Translations under genes and position numbers: made by a program
Notes under the pieces: model-generated
The model's input: the letters and a program-made list of their open reading frames with translations, nothing else
Told to the model about the DNA's origin: nothing
The model's database searches: none
Part shown: one piece after another, positions 1 to 8,973 of the stretch
Numbering within the stretch: the stretch's first letter is position 1
Layout of the letters: every line of letters begins with the position of its first letter
Source: Catenovulum agarivorans DS-2
Lineage (GTDB): Bacteria > Pseudomonadota > Gammaproteobacteria > Enterobacterales > Alteromonadaceae
Assembly (NCBI RefSeq): GCF_000568405.1
Contig: NZ_ARZY01000001.1
Location: 124,001-188,000 of the forward strand
Direction: 5' to 3'
Length of the DNA: 64,000 nt

Positions 1-1
1 C

Positions 2-274
2 AACCAACAGCTGCTGTTGGTTGATGTGCGAGAACAAGATGAATGGCAAAAGGATCACCTTCCGAATGCTGTTTATCTTGGCCGCGGCGTGATTGAGCGA
101 GATATTGAAACTTTATACCCAAACAAGGACCTTAAGTTGGTTTTGTACTGTGGGGGAGGCTATCGCTCCGCATTGGCGGCAGATAGCTTAAGCAAAATGG
201 GCTATAAGAACGTTATTAACCTAGACGGTGGTTATCGTCGTTGGTGTAGTTTGAATTTACCCTTAGAAAGTTAG
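2..274 (+). CDS. Rhodanese-like domain protein, 5' end cut by window edge
   Basis: The reading frame is open to the first base, so the gene begins before the window; a TTG at 17 lies inside the domain and is unlikely to be the true start. The visible 90 residues cover most of a single rhodanese domain: an LVDVRE strand near the start and the active-site loop LYCGGGYRS, whose cysteine would carry the persulfide. The ending (GGYRRWCSLNLPLES) is typical of stand-alone rhodaneses that move sulfane sulfur in the cytoplasm. No substrate can be named. An upstream signal peptide cannot be excluded because that part is missing. Confidence 0.85.
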   Translation, partial: NQQLLLVDVREQDEWQKDHLPNAVYLGRGVIERDIETLYPNKDLKLVLYCGGGYRSALAADSLSKMGYKNVINLDGGYRRWCSLNLPLES

Positions 275-286
275 ATATAACTTTGA

Positions 287-2677
287 TTAAAATTTGTTGA
301 TATCTATCTTGCCCACGGCATGCCAAAAACAAGAGGTATCGACCACTTCAATTATCGCGTTTATCTGATTGGCAAGCTGCTTAATTTTATCTGCTTGATG
401 TTTGTTATATCGGGCAATATAGCTAAGCTCTTGGTTAATTTCATTGATCAAGTTATTTGCACTTGGCTGGATGTTTAGCGCAAATACCTTCAGCTCATCA
501 TGACTTAAGGCTTTACGGATAAATTGATTCTGAAGCCTAGGGTTCGCGCCTGCTCGTGCTTGTTTGCGAATGTCCGTTCGACCCGAAATATAGTTAAATG
601 CAACCTCATCTTCAATTGCTTCTTGGTTTTTCAAAAAACGGCTGATCGAGCGCAGAAACGGTGGGTTACGTTTTTCATCATATATGAGCTGAAACACCGA
701 AATATGTTGTTGGTGAATAGGAGACTGCAGATCCGACAAGCTTACGAGCTCAGTCGTTTGATAATTTGCTGTCAGAAGCCTAGCAACATGAAATGCTTTT
801 TTAGCTGGCGTGGTTAAACCAAAAGCTATTGCAGGATAAAAAGTCATAAAAGCGATACATAACGCTTTTTGCAAAATAACAAACTTATCATAAGTGTCGT
901 TAATCGAAAGTAATGTTCGATTGGTTTTGATTAGTAGAGCCATAAACTGGCGAATATTATCCGCATTACCATCTTCGAATACGCGCAAATGCAAACTGTT
1001 CGCTTTGGGATTTATACCCACAACCTGATAAAAAGCGTTGTGAATGGCATTTCTTTCACCAAATTGTTCAAATTTGGCAATGGTCAAGGAAACGATTTGT
1101 GATACTTCAAAATGTTCCGCCGCATTGTTTATTGTCACGCTTAAACCGTTTTGCGATAGGTCGATTAACACACCTTCGAAACTAGTTTTGCTATCAATTT
1201 GTTTAAGCTTCACTAAGGTTTTATAGAAATAACGGCTCTCACTTCGAGCATCTTTAGGCTGTACATTAAAGTGACCAATACTATGATTTTTTATACTTGG
1301 CGCTAAATATTGACTTAAAGCTTTAACTTTTTCACCGATAAGTTTGTAGCTTTTATCTAATTCTAGGGCAGATTCCTGCTGGTTGAGCGGGTACAAACTG
1401 ATTAATTGATTGACGTCGCTAAGTGGAGCTAATGCTTTGTCTGCCTCTTGTTTGTTATCAAACCAGCTAAACTTAATGTCGTCTTTCTCCTCTTGGCTGA
1501 TTTGATACTTTCGCAGCATAAAGAGTCGCAGCACACCTTTTTGCCGGGCGAATGCGACAAAGCTGGCAAGTTGTTTTTCGGCGATAAGTTTGTTTAATGT
1601 GGCGGCTAAAAATTGAATCTTACCTTGTTGTTCAAACCTGACTATGGCAACTGCTTCTGAAGGTGCTTTTAAATGCGGCCACAAACGTACCAGTACCCCG
1701 TTTAGACGGTTTAGTTTGTGTTCATCGACAAAATACTTGTATAGTTGTTCGGTTTTAGGATTGGTTAATACGTACTTGAGTTGTTTAAGTTGTTGCTGGT
1801 CGGTACGAGCAAAAATGCACATCCAGTTACTACTATTAAGCAAGTGCGCTTCAAGTAGTCTCGTTTCCGCCAAGTTTTTTGCATTGCTAATATCTACTTT
1901 ATATTGAGCGCGGTTTTCTAGTACATATTTGTCTAAGAATTGTGTCCATTCGTAATTGTTATCACATAACTGCACGCCGACTCTTTGGCTACCATCTTTG
2001 TCGGGTGTATTCGCCAAAAATTTAACCTGGTAGGTCGCTTTGGGTTCGCCATTAAATTTAAACTGTGCGGTCATTGACGAAAAGTCGATATTGAATATTT
2101 CGTCTTGCAACAAAGCCGCGAACGGTTTGACCCTAAGCAAGCAGCCACTTCGAGATATATTTGATGTTATCGACTCTAGCGTTTGCCCATTTTGTCTGTG
2201 TATGGTGATGGGTTTGGCGCAGTGTAACCTTTCTTCTAACCGCCGAGTTGTGCGCCCGAGTTCAGAAATTTCAACCTCAAACTCTTTTATTTTTTGTTCG
2301 AAGGCAAATTGCTTTTCGAATTTGGCGTAGATCTTTTCATCAGTGACTCTTTCGTATACACCTTCGGTATATTGGTTGTTAAATTTTTCAACTTCGAGTA
2401 GAAAAATCCTTCTGCCAATTTCATCTAAATAAAAGCGTTTTCCTTGCCACGTGAATTCTTTGACAGGGTAAGAGGAGTCTCGAGACATATCGATACTGCG
2501 ATCGAATGGCTTAAATAAACGTGCAAGCTCTTGTTTGATCAAGAACTTTTTCTGTGTCGGTAGTTGCTCTGTTAATGCGTGGTAATTTTTATCAAAATTG
2601 GCTTTTTGATAATACTTGATTAACTGCTCAATAATGTTCTGAATTGCTTGGTCTATTTTTGTTTTTTTTGGCTGCAT
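287..2677 (-). CDS. Large protein with two PilZ domains
   Basis: A 796-residue protein with two PilZ-type segments, the cyclic-di-GMP binding fold. The first contains NISRSG near residue 173 and the second DLSQNG near residue 505; both match the (D/N)xSxxG half of the PilZ signature, and basic residues precede each. The N-terminal 130 residues are rich in charged residues and look helical. No signal peptide or clear membrane span is seen, so it is probably cytoplasmic. The rest matches nothing I recognise. It runs convergent to the rhodanese gene with only 12 bases between the stops. Likely a cyclic-di-GMP effector for motility or the envelope, but the target is unknown. Confidence 0.75.
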   Translation of the reverse strand: MQPKKTKIDQAIQNIIEQLIKYYQKANFDKNYHALTEQLPTQKKFLIKQELARLFKPFDRSIDMSRDSSYPVKEFTWQGKRFYLDEIGRRIFLLEVEKFNNQYTEGVYERVTDEKIYAKFEKQFAFEQKIKEFEVEISELGRTTRRLEERLHCAKPITIHRQNGQTLESITSNISRSGCLLRVKPFAALLQDEIFNIDFSSMTAQFKFNGEPKATYQVKFLANTPDKDGSQRVGVQLCDNNYEWTQFLDKYVLENRAQYKVDISNAKNLAETRLLEAHLLNSSNWMCIFARTDQQQLKQLKYVLTNPKTEQLYKYFVDEHKLNRLNGVLVRLWPHLKAPSEAVAIVRFEQQGKIQFLAATLNKLIAEKQLASFVAFARQKGVLRLFMLRKYQISQEEKDDIKFSWFDNKQEADKALAPLSDVNQLISLYPLNQQESALELDKSYKLIGEKVKALSQYLAPSIKNHSIGHFNVQPKDARSESRYFYKTLVKLKQIDSKTSFEGVLIDLSQNGLSVTINNAAEHFEVSQIVSLTIAKFEQFGERNAIHNAFYQVVGINPKANSLHLRVFEDGNADNIRQFMALLIKTNRTLLSINDTYDKFVILQKALCIAFMTFYPAIAFGLTTPAKKAFHVARLLTANYQTTELVSLSDLQSPIHQQHISVFQLIYDEKRNPPFLRSISRFLKNQEAIEDEVAFNYISGRTDIRKQARAGANPRLQNQFIRKALSHDELKVFALNIQPSANNLINEINQELSYIARYNKHQADKIKQLANQINAIIEVVDTSCFWHAVGKIDINKF

Positions 2678-2724
2678 AACACACAGATATCTACATGCAA
2701 TAGCAGAACATTAGCATAGCTGGA

Positions 2725-2952
2725 CTAATCTACCAAGGACAACGCGTGAGCAACGTTCATTTTACTGGCTGAAACCGATGCCAATAGTTGTTCAGGAGAA
2801 GCGGACAGCAGTGAACCAACCAATTGTTCTGCTTGTTTGGAATTTATATTTGTGGTGCTGGTATTTTGCTGCGATTGAACATCTTTGGCAGTGTCATTCG
2901 GCTGTAGTTTAGTGGTTGTAGAAAACGGGTTCGAATTGATTGTATTGATCAT
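2725..2952 (-). CDS. Small hypothetical protein, 75 aa
   Basis: A 75-residue protein preceded by a good ribosome-binding site (GAGGTGAT just before the ATG), which supports it as a real gene. The first half is low-complexity and rich in Asn, Thr, Ser and Gln; the second half (from KQAEQLVGSLL to the end) looks like an amphipathic helix pair. There is no signal peptide and no membrane span. It lies 47 bases upstream of the double-PilZ gene on the same strand, so the two may be co-transcribed. I do not recognise the family and assign no function. Confidence 0.6.
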   Translation of the reverse strand: MINTINSNPFSTTTKLQPNDTAKDVQSQQNTSTTNINSKQAEQLVGSLLSASPEQLLASVSASKMNVAHALSLVD

Positions 2953-3229
2953 ATATCACCTCATAAATGGCTATTTAGCGCCAAAAAACTGGCAGTGTTG
3001 GCATTATTTGTGTCTTGGTATAGGTTATTCAAATTCTGTACCAAGGTGTATGAATGCTTAAAACAACAAGTTTGTTTCAGTGCTGTGCTAATTCTGCTAA
3101 CTTATTCCTATTCGTAATTAAAAAACTATCATTTATTCTGCTAGATTTAACTTGTCGTCTATTCTGAGCATGCGATTAGCACGGCAATTTGAAAAACTAT
3201 AACTTGATTGAATTGAAAGGTGTCTTTGT

Positions 3230-4117
3230 ATGTCGATTAAAAATGTCGCTGTTGTTTGTGGTACACATGGCAATGAAATTACAGGTGTGTACTTGATGAA
3301 AAAATGGCAGAAAGCATTTGAGCAAATATCGCGAGCCAGCTTTAGCACTAAATTACTGCAAGGAAACCCAAAAGCATACGAGATTAATCGTCGTTACGTA
3401 GATAGGGATTTAAATCGACAGTTTGCGAGCAAAGATTTAGAGAACCCAGAACTATCGCATTACGAAGCTTTGCGCGCTAAAAGTATTAATCAAATTCTTG
3501 GCCCTAAAGGCAAGTCGAAAACGGATTTGGTTATCGACCTTCACACTACTACCAGTAATATGGGGCCAACCTTGTTAATGCCACAAAAAGGGCCTTTTTA
3601 TTCAAGGTTAGCTGCCTACGTAAAATCGAAAATGCCAGAGGTTGTGGTGTTTTGCGATGAAGATCATAAAAAGAATGAAGAACATCACCTGCTATGCACA
3701 GTTGGTAAATATGGCGTGATTGTTGAAGTTGGGCCTGTGCCGCAATCTGTGTTACGTCACGATGTTTTTGAGCAAAGTGAGCAATTAACTCAGCATATTC
3801 TTGATTTTGTAGAATTGTTTAATACGGATGCTTTGCCTAAATTACCTAGCAGTATTGAAGCGTTTAGATTTGTTAAAAGCTTAAAACTACCGTTAGATGC
3901 TGATGGTGAACGCATTGGCATGGTTCACAAAAATATTCAAGATGGTGACTTTAAGCCTGTTAAGCCGGGTGAGCCTATTTTCCAGTTATTTGATGGTGGA
4001 ACGGTTAGCTTGGACGGTGATGAAACGCTCTATACTGCATTTGTCAATGAAGCAGCTTATTATGACAATAACTTGGCAACCTCATTGATGCGCAAAATTT
4101 GCTTAGAAGTTGAATAA
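3230..4117 (+). CDS. Aspartoacylase / succinylglutamate desuccinylase family hydrolase
   Basis: A 295-residue zinc-dependent acyl-amino-acid hydrolase of the AspA/AstE family. The zinc-binding GTHGNE motif sits at residues 11-16 (His and Glu ligands) and the DLHTT motif near residue 103 supplies the third ligand. GNPKAYEINRRYVDRDLNR is the substrate-binding stretch of this family, and VEVGPVPQ carries the likely catalytic Glu. The length and the short N-terminus fit the aspartoacylase branch (N-acetyl-aspartate or N-acyl-aromatic amino acids) better than AstE, and no arginine-succinylase genes are near. AAGGTG precedes the ATG. The exact substrate is not determinable from sequence. Confidence 0.85.
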   Translation: MSIKNVAVVCGTHGNEITGVYLMKKWQKAFEQISRASFSTKLLQGNPKAYEINRRYVDRDLNRQFASKDLENPELSHYEALRAKSINQILGPKGKSKTDLVIDLHTTTSNMGPTLLMPQKGPFYSRLAAYVKSKMPEVVVFCDEDHKKNEEHHLLCTVGKYGVIVEVGPVPQSVLRHDVFEQSEQLTQHILDFVELFNTDALPKLPSSIEAFRFVKSLKLPLDADGERIGMVHKNIQDGDFKPVKPGEPIFQLFDGGTVSLDGDETLYTAFVNEAAYYDNNLATSLMRKICLEVE

Positions 4118-4124
4118 ATTTGCC

Positions 4125-4152
4125 GCACCCCGCTAAAAGTCGGCTGGGGTGC
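4125..4152. terminator. Possible two-way terminator between the aspartoacylase gene and rluA
   Basis: GCACCCC at 4125-4131 pairs with GGGGTGC at 4146-4152, with two further GC pairs across a one-base bulge. The hairpin lies between two convergent stop codons and overlaps the end of the rluA-like reading frame. Neither side has a strong T-run, so its strength as an intrinsic terminator is doubtful. Confidence 0.35.
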
Positions 4153-4783
4153 TAAATTCTATATATTTGTTGCTATATGGATGGGTAAAGCCTAATCGAT
4201 AAGCATGCAATCTTAGCCTAGGCGCCATATTTTTGATGCTAGCTGGCGCATAGAAATTGTCACCCAATATTGTATGGCCCCAGTGATGCATATGTACTCT
4301 AAGTTGATGAGTTCGGCCTGTTTCGGGTTTGAGTGCTACAATGCTCGACTGCTGTTTGTGAATTAAGACTTCAAAGTTAGTGACGGCAACTTTACCTGAT
4401 TCAGCAACCATTTGTTTTGGAATATTCGATTTATCTGCCGTAAGAGGCCAATCGAGGCAACCTGAATCCTGTGATGGGTGACCAATAACTTCAGCTAGAT
4501 ATGTTTTAGCAGTTGTGCGGGCTTCAAACTGTTTTTTTAAATGACTTTCCGCTGGTTTATTTAAAGCAAACACCATAATACCAGATGTTTCGCAATCTAA
4601 CCTATGCACTAATATAACCGTCGGAAACTTTATTTGTAGTCGGCTTAACGCACAGTCATGTGTTTCAATAGCACGCCCAGGGTTAGACAATAAACCACTT
4701 GGTTTGTTAATCACTAAGATATCTTTATCTTGAAAGAGAATTGTCGGCAAGCCGTGAGGCGGTTTGTAAATAAATTTTTCCAT
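4133..4783 (-). CDS. rluA: RluA-type rRNA/tRNA pseudouridine synthase
   Basis: A 216-residue pseudouridine synthase close in length and layout to E. coli RluA, which isomerises 23S rRNA U746 and tRNA U32. The catalytic motif HRLDCETSG is present (catalytic Asp), as are DILVINKPSGLL near the N-terminus, KPETGRTHQLRVH, and the C-terminal LRLHAYRLGFTHP and TPADF stretches characteristic of the RluA branch. No S4 domain is present, unlike RluC and RluD. The start lies only 2 bases after the stop of the RND pump gene, so it is probably the last gene of that leftward transcript. Confidence 0.85.
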   Translation of the reverse strand: MEKFIYKPPHGLPTILFQDKDILVINKPSGLLSNPGRAIETHDCALSRLQIKFPTVILVHRLDCETSGIMVFALNKPAESHLKKQFEARTTAKTYLAEVIGHPSQDSGCLDWPLTADKSNIPKQMVAESGKVAVTNFEVLIHKQQSSIVALKPETGRTHQLRVHMHHWGHTILGDNFYAPASIKNMAPRLRLHAYRLGFTHPYSNKYIEFSTPADF

Positions 4784-4785
4784 TG

Positions 4786-7700
4786 TTACTTCTGGTTGGT
4801 CAATTGAGCGCTAAACAAAATTTTATACAAAATTGGCACCACACCTAAGGTTAGTAGCGTGCCAATTGCTAAACCAAATGCAAGCACGCAAGCTAAACCA
4901 TAAAATAGAGGGTCTTTAGTCAATATCAGTGGCATTAACCCGAGGATAGTCGTGACTGTTGTCATTAATATGGGTCGAACTCTGCTGCTACAAGCCTTGA
5001 TTATGGCGCTTTCTAAAGATGTGTCATTCGTTCTAAGCTGGTCGATTTTATCAATTAAAACAATCGCGTTGTTAATAATAATTCCCGCAAGGCTATATAG
5101 GCCTAACGATACCATAAAACCAAAAGGCGCTTGCATTATGATTAGGCCGATAACTGCGCCAATAAAAGATAGCGGAATGGTCAGGATAATGATCAATGGT
5201 CGACGAAATGAGTTGAATTGGAGCACTAGTAACAAAACAACGACAGCAAGTACAATTGGCATATTGGCTGCTAGCGATTTTTGTGCTTCAGCAGACTCTT
5301 TAATGACACCATCGTACTCAATAGTATGGTTCAAAGGGAGCGTTTGTTTTAGTTGATTGAGTTTTTCATTTACATGTTGTTTGAGGTCTTCAGCTGTATG
5401 CGTAAGATGCCGAGCTTCGATTGATATCGTTTTAAACAAATCTTCTTTTTGAATGCTCGCAAAGTGGACCATAGGTTCAAATTCGGCAATTTGTAATAAC
5501 GGGACATATTGTTGTTGGTTGCTCGCGTATACGCTTGCTGTTCTAAGCCTGTCTAAAGTATGTCGCTCATTATGTGTTGCTCGATAGACGATAGGAATAA
5601 TAGTATCTTGCTCGCGGTACTCGCTTAAAACCACGCCATCAAAATAGCCTTGTAGTCGTTCGGCAACGTCAGTTGAAGTGACCCCAGCTTGACGGGCTTT
5701 ATGTTGGTCTATTTTTACTTTTATCGCAGTGATTCTGCCTTGCCAATCATCTCTAATGTCAATGGTGCCGTCTATACCAGATAAATAAGCTTTGATCTGC
5801 TGGGCGGTATCGTAAATAACCGCTTCATCTGGGCCTTTCACCTGAATTTTAATTTCTGACGAATCTGATGGACCTAAAAACATTTTGGTGACCCTAGCGC
5901 TCACCCAAGGGAAATGTTGCGCAAAGCCTGTTCTGAGTTTTTCGATAGCTGTATCAAGCTCTTCAGCCGAATCATAGTTTATAACCATAAAGGCTTTATT
6001 TGGAGCGGGATCATTGGGGGTTAGTGACAGGACAAATCGTGGCCCACCAAAACCCACGTAAGCAGCATGGGTGGTATAATTTAATTCGGTTTTATTTTGC
6101 TGCAACCAAGTAAATACATGTTGCAATACAGTATCTGTTGCTTTTGAGCTGGCACTGGGTTCTAGTTCTAAATAAACCAGCACTTGTGCTCGGTCGGAAT
6201 CGGGAAAAAACTGTTTTTTAACCCCAGACATTGCAACAATCGCAAGTGCAAACATTAACAACACCAGCATGATCACTGATTTTTTATATTGGAAACTCTT
6301 TTGTAAAGCATTTTGGTAAAATGCCAATCCTTTGGTTGTATCGGTATTGTCTACTTTTAGAAAGTGATAACACAGCAGTGGCGTGATTACGATAGCGAGC
6401 AACCAACTTGCCATCAGACTGATAAGGATAACCAGTGAGATTGAGCGGGTGTATTCACCTGCAGCATGCTGAGCTAACATCAAAGGAAGGAAAAATAATA
6501 TGGTACTGACGGAAGAGCTTAACAGTGGAATCGCCAAACCTGTCGGAGATTGCGACAAAGCTTCACGCCTTGATTGGCCTTGCTCTAAACGGCGTTTAAA
6601 ATCTTCAGCTATCACAATGCCATTATCAACCAATAGGCCAAGCGCAATAATCAGGGTTGCTAAGCTCATTCGTTCTAAGTTAATGCCAATAAAACTCATG
6701 ACAGCTAGGGTTATTAACATCACTATTGGCACGATACTGCCGACAATTAAGCCAGTGCGCATGCCCAAAAACAGCATCACAACCACCAAAACAATTGCGA
6801 GTGTTTGTAGCACGTTAGCTGATACGCCATAGACGGTTTGTTCTACTTGTTCAGCTTGGCGGGTGACAATTGAAAGCTCGTAGCCAATGGGTAAAGTTTG
6901 TTGAATATCGTCTATCGCAGCTTCCAAGCGAGGAGAGTATTCTAAGACGTTAAATCCAGACAGCATGGATATGGCAAATACCAAAGCCGGTTGGCCATTG
7001 TGATAAACTTTGTGATGTGGAGGGTCGATATAGTCAAGTTTGACTTCGGCAATATCTTGTAAAACCACAGGTTGCTGTAGCTTGGGTATGCTAATTAAGG
7101 TGTTTTTTAACGCCTCAACTGAGTCAAAATTGCCGCTTGGTTCTATTGTAATTGTGCGCAAGCCGGTATCAATGCTGCCACCTGGCTGAATAATATTCTG
7201 CGCTTGCAGTTGTCTAGCTATATGATCGGGGGATACGCCAAATTGCGCAAGCTTTGCATTGGTGGCTTGGATATATATGCGCTGTGGTTGGATCCCGAGT
7301 ATTTCAATATTCTTTGTGCCATTGACCCGATAGAGTGAATCACGAATATGCTCAGCCATCTGCTGCTGTTGCGCCATAGAGAAACCGTCAGCGGTCAAGG
7401 CTAAGGTTAAAATAGCGACATCGCCAAAATCATCATTGACGACCGATGGATGACTACCTTGTGGCAAACGTGCTTGCGTTTCGCTGACTTTATTGCGTAA
7501 ATCTTGCCAGATATCGTCTAGTTGAAAGTATTTGTCAGCAATTTCAACGTGTATAATCGACAAGCCGGTTGTCGAAGTTGAGCGTATACGTTCAACTTCA
7601 GATATGGTTCGAATGGATTCTTCGAGCTTTTTGCTAATTAATGCTTCAACCCGAGTAGGGGACATGCCAGGAAATTGCGTGGCCACAATCGCTTCGCGAA

Positions 7701-7824
7701 TGGTGATTTCTGGATCCTCGCGGGCAGGCAGTGAAAAATAGCTCACTAAACCATACAGGGTCATTAGCACCAACAGCATTAGGATAGGTTTTTGATATTT
7801 TAATGACAAGCTGCCAATATTCAT
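4786..7824 (-). CDS. RND efflux pump inner-membrane permease
   Basis: A 1012-residue RND transporter of AcrB-like length. Features: an N-terminal membrane span (residues 12-30), a large periplasmic loop starting with LPAREDPEITIREA, a cluster of spans around residues 335-470, a second periplasmic loop and a second cluster from about 845. In the span that carries the proton-relay pair DD of AcrB, this protein reads GLLVDNGIVIAED, so only the first Asp is kept. The span that carries the relay lysine in AcrB reads GIIINNAIVLID, so the lysine is absent. This pattern is seen in a subgroup of RND pumps. It follows its adaptor gene by 15 bases. The outer-membrane partner is not in the window, and the substrate is unknown. 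Confidence 0.9.
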   Translation of the reverse strand: MNIGSLSLKYQKPILMLLVLMTLYGLVSYFSLPAREDPEITIREAIVATQFPGMSPTRVEALISKKLEESIRTISEVERIRSTSTTGLSIIHVEIADKYFQLDDIWQDLRNKVSETQARLPQGSHPSVVNDDFGDVAILTLALTADGFSMAQQQQMAEHIRDSLYRVNGTKNIEILGIQPQRIYIQATNAKLAQFGVSPDHIARQLQAQNIIQPGGSIDTGLRTITIEPSGNFDSVEALKNTLISIPKLQQPVVLQDIAEVKLDYIDPPHHKVYHNGQPALVFAISMLSGFNVLEYSPRLEAAIDDIQQTLPIGYELSIVTRQAEQVEQTVYGVSANVLQTLAIVLVVVMLFLGMRTGLIVGSIVPIVMLITLAVMSFIGINLERMSLATLIIALGLLVDNGIVIAEDFKRRLEQGQSRREALSQSPTGLAIPLLSSSVSTILFFLPLMLAQHAAGEYTRSISLVILISLMASWLLAIVITPLLCYHFLKVDNTDTTKGLAFYQNALQKSFQYKKSVIMLVLLMFALAIVAMSGVKKQFFPDSDRAQVLVYLELEPSASSKATDTVLQHVFTWLQQNKTELNYTTHAAYVGFGGPRFVLSLTPNDPAPNKAFMVINYDSAEELDTAIEKLRTGFAQHFPWVSARVTKMFLGPSDSSEIKIQVKGPDEAVIYDTAQQIKAYLSGIDGTIDIRDDWQGRITAIKVKIDQHKARQAGVTSTDVAERLQGYFDGVVLSEYREQDTIIPIVYRATHNERHTLDRLRTASVYASNQQQYVPLLQIAEFEPMVHFASIQKEDLFKTISIEARHLTHTAEDLKQHVNEKLNQLKQTLPLNHTIEYDGVIKESAEAQKSLAANMPIVLAVVVLLLVLQFNSFRRPLIIILTIPLSFIGAVIGLIIMQAPFGFMVSLGLYSLAGIIINNAIVLIDKIDQLRTNDTSLESAIIKACSSRVRPILMTTVTTILGLMPLILTKDPLFYGLACVLAFGLAIGTLLTLGVVPILYKILFSAQLTNQK

Positions 7825-7839
7825 AACTTACCCTATGGT

Positions 7840-8946
7840 TTAGTTGAAGATATTAATTTGATTTTGTAACAAAGTGACTTGTTGATCATCGTGTAAGAAA
7901 TGCACGCCAGCCGTTGCAATGATTTCACCTGCAGACAACCCTTGGGTTATCAAAATTTTATTTTCAATCACGTTTTCGGTTAAAACTGCGCGCTTTTCCA
8001 ACCTATTATTTTGCGCGTTAAATACAAACACAAAGTTTTCTTGGTTAGCTCCAGCTAAAACTGCTGATACAGGCACTCGAACAGCATTGCCTGTTACATT
8101 GTTGCGTTCTGATGAAAGATAGACAAACTCCACTTCAACTGACATGCCAGCACGTAAATTTGGATGTGTTTGGTTAAATTGCAAAATCACTTTAAATGAA
8201 TTGGCGTTTTCCGCTCGGCTGGCTATCTCTATGACACTGGCATTAAGCGCTCGGTCTTTAGCCACTTGGCTGGTTACTGTAAAGGTTTGTCCAACATCTA
8301 TATAGCGGATCATAGTTTCTGGAACAAACACCTCAATTTCAAAACCGTGCTGGCCCTCTATCTCAAAAATAGTTTGACCACTGGCCACTTGCTGAGAGGG
8401 TTCGACATATTGTTTGCTTATTTGTCCTTTGTACGGTGCCAACAATTGAGTATCTGCAAGATTTTTTTGTGCTATTTTAGCCTGTGTGGTGGCCACTTCT
8501 AAAGACGACCGGGCTGTCTGAGCCTGAGATTTAGCATTGTCAAACTGTGATTTAGATACAAGCTGCTGCTCCAGCAATTGTTGAAAGCGCAAATACTCAG
8601 CTTGGCGCTCAGAATAGTGAGCTTGTGCTTTTTTTACTTCACCTTGTGCTGCTTGTAAAGCCAATTGATAATTGCTGGTATCTAACTGAGCTAATAGTTG
8701 ACCAGCTTGAACTTGGTCGCCTAATCTGACTTGAATAGCTTGTACTTTACCGCCAACTTGAAAACTTAAAGGTGCGGTTTCTGCTGGTACTATATTACCG
8801 GGCAAATTTCTAACTTGTTGAATGGGTTCAAGGGTTACCTTTTGCCAAGCAATCGAGCGGATAATGGGCGCATGTTCGCTAGGCGGTTCAGAACAAGCGG
8901 GTAAAAGGATTAGTAGCGCAAAAATCAATTGTATTGGTTTTGACAT
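7840..8946 (-). CDS. RND efflux periplasmic adaptor (membrane fusion) lipoprotein
   Basis: A 368-residue membrane fusion protein that would bridge the RND pump and an outer-membrane channel. It has a lipoprotein signal ending at LLPAC (lipobox cysteine near residue 19), a barrel-sandwich segment (GKVQAIQVRLGDQVQAGQLLAQLD), a long coiled-coil hairpin rich in Ala, Gln and Lys (about residues 95-165), the matching half lipoyl motif (LLAPYKGQISKQYVEPSQ), and a C-terminal beta region. The ATG at 8946 is chosen because GGAG lies 5 bases before it; a GTG two codons earlier is also in frame. It sits 27 bases downstream of pheA and 15 bases upstream of the pump gene. Confidence 0.9.
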   Translation of the reverse strand: MSKPIQLIFALLILLPACSEPPSEHAPIIRSIAWQKVTLEPIQQVRNLPGNIVPAETAPLSFQVGGKVQAIQVRLGDQVQAGQLLAQLDTSNYQLALQAAQGEVKKAQAHYSERQAEYLRFQQLLEQQLVSKSQFDNAKSQAQTARSSLEVATTQAKIAQKNLADTQLLAPYKGQISKQYVEPSQQVASGQTIFEIEGQHGFEIEVFVPETMIRYIDVGQTFTVTSQVAKDRALNASVIEIASRAENANSFKVILQFNQTHPNLRAGMSVEVEFVYLSSERNNVTGNAVRVPVSAVLAGANQENFVFVFNAQNNRLEKRAVLTENVIENKILITQGLSAGEIIATAGVHFLHDDQQVTLLQNQINIFN

Positions 8947-8973
8947 AATCACTCCGCCTGTTCTAATCGCGTA

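Noticed and set aside
17-19. TTG at 17 as the start of the rhodanese gene
   Set aside because: The frame is open upstream to the window edge and the TTG lies within the conserved first strand of the domain.
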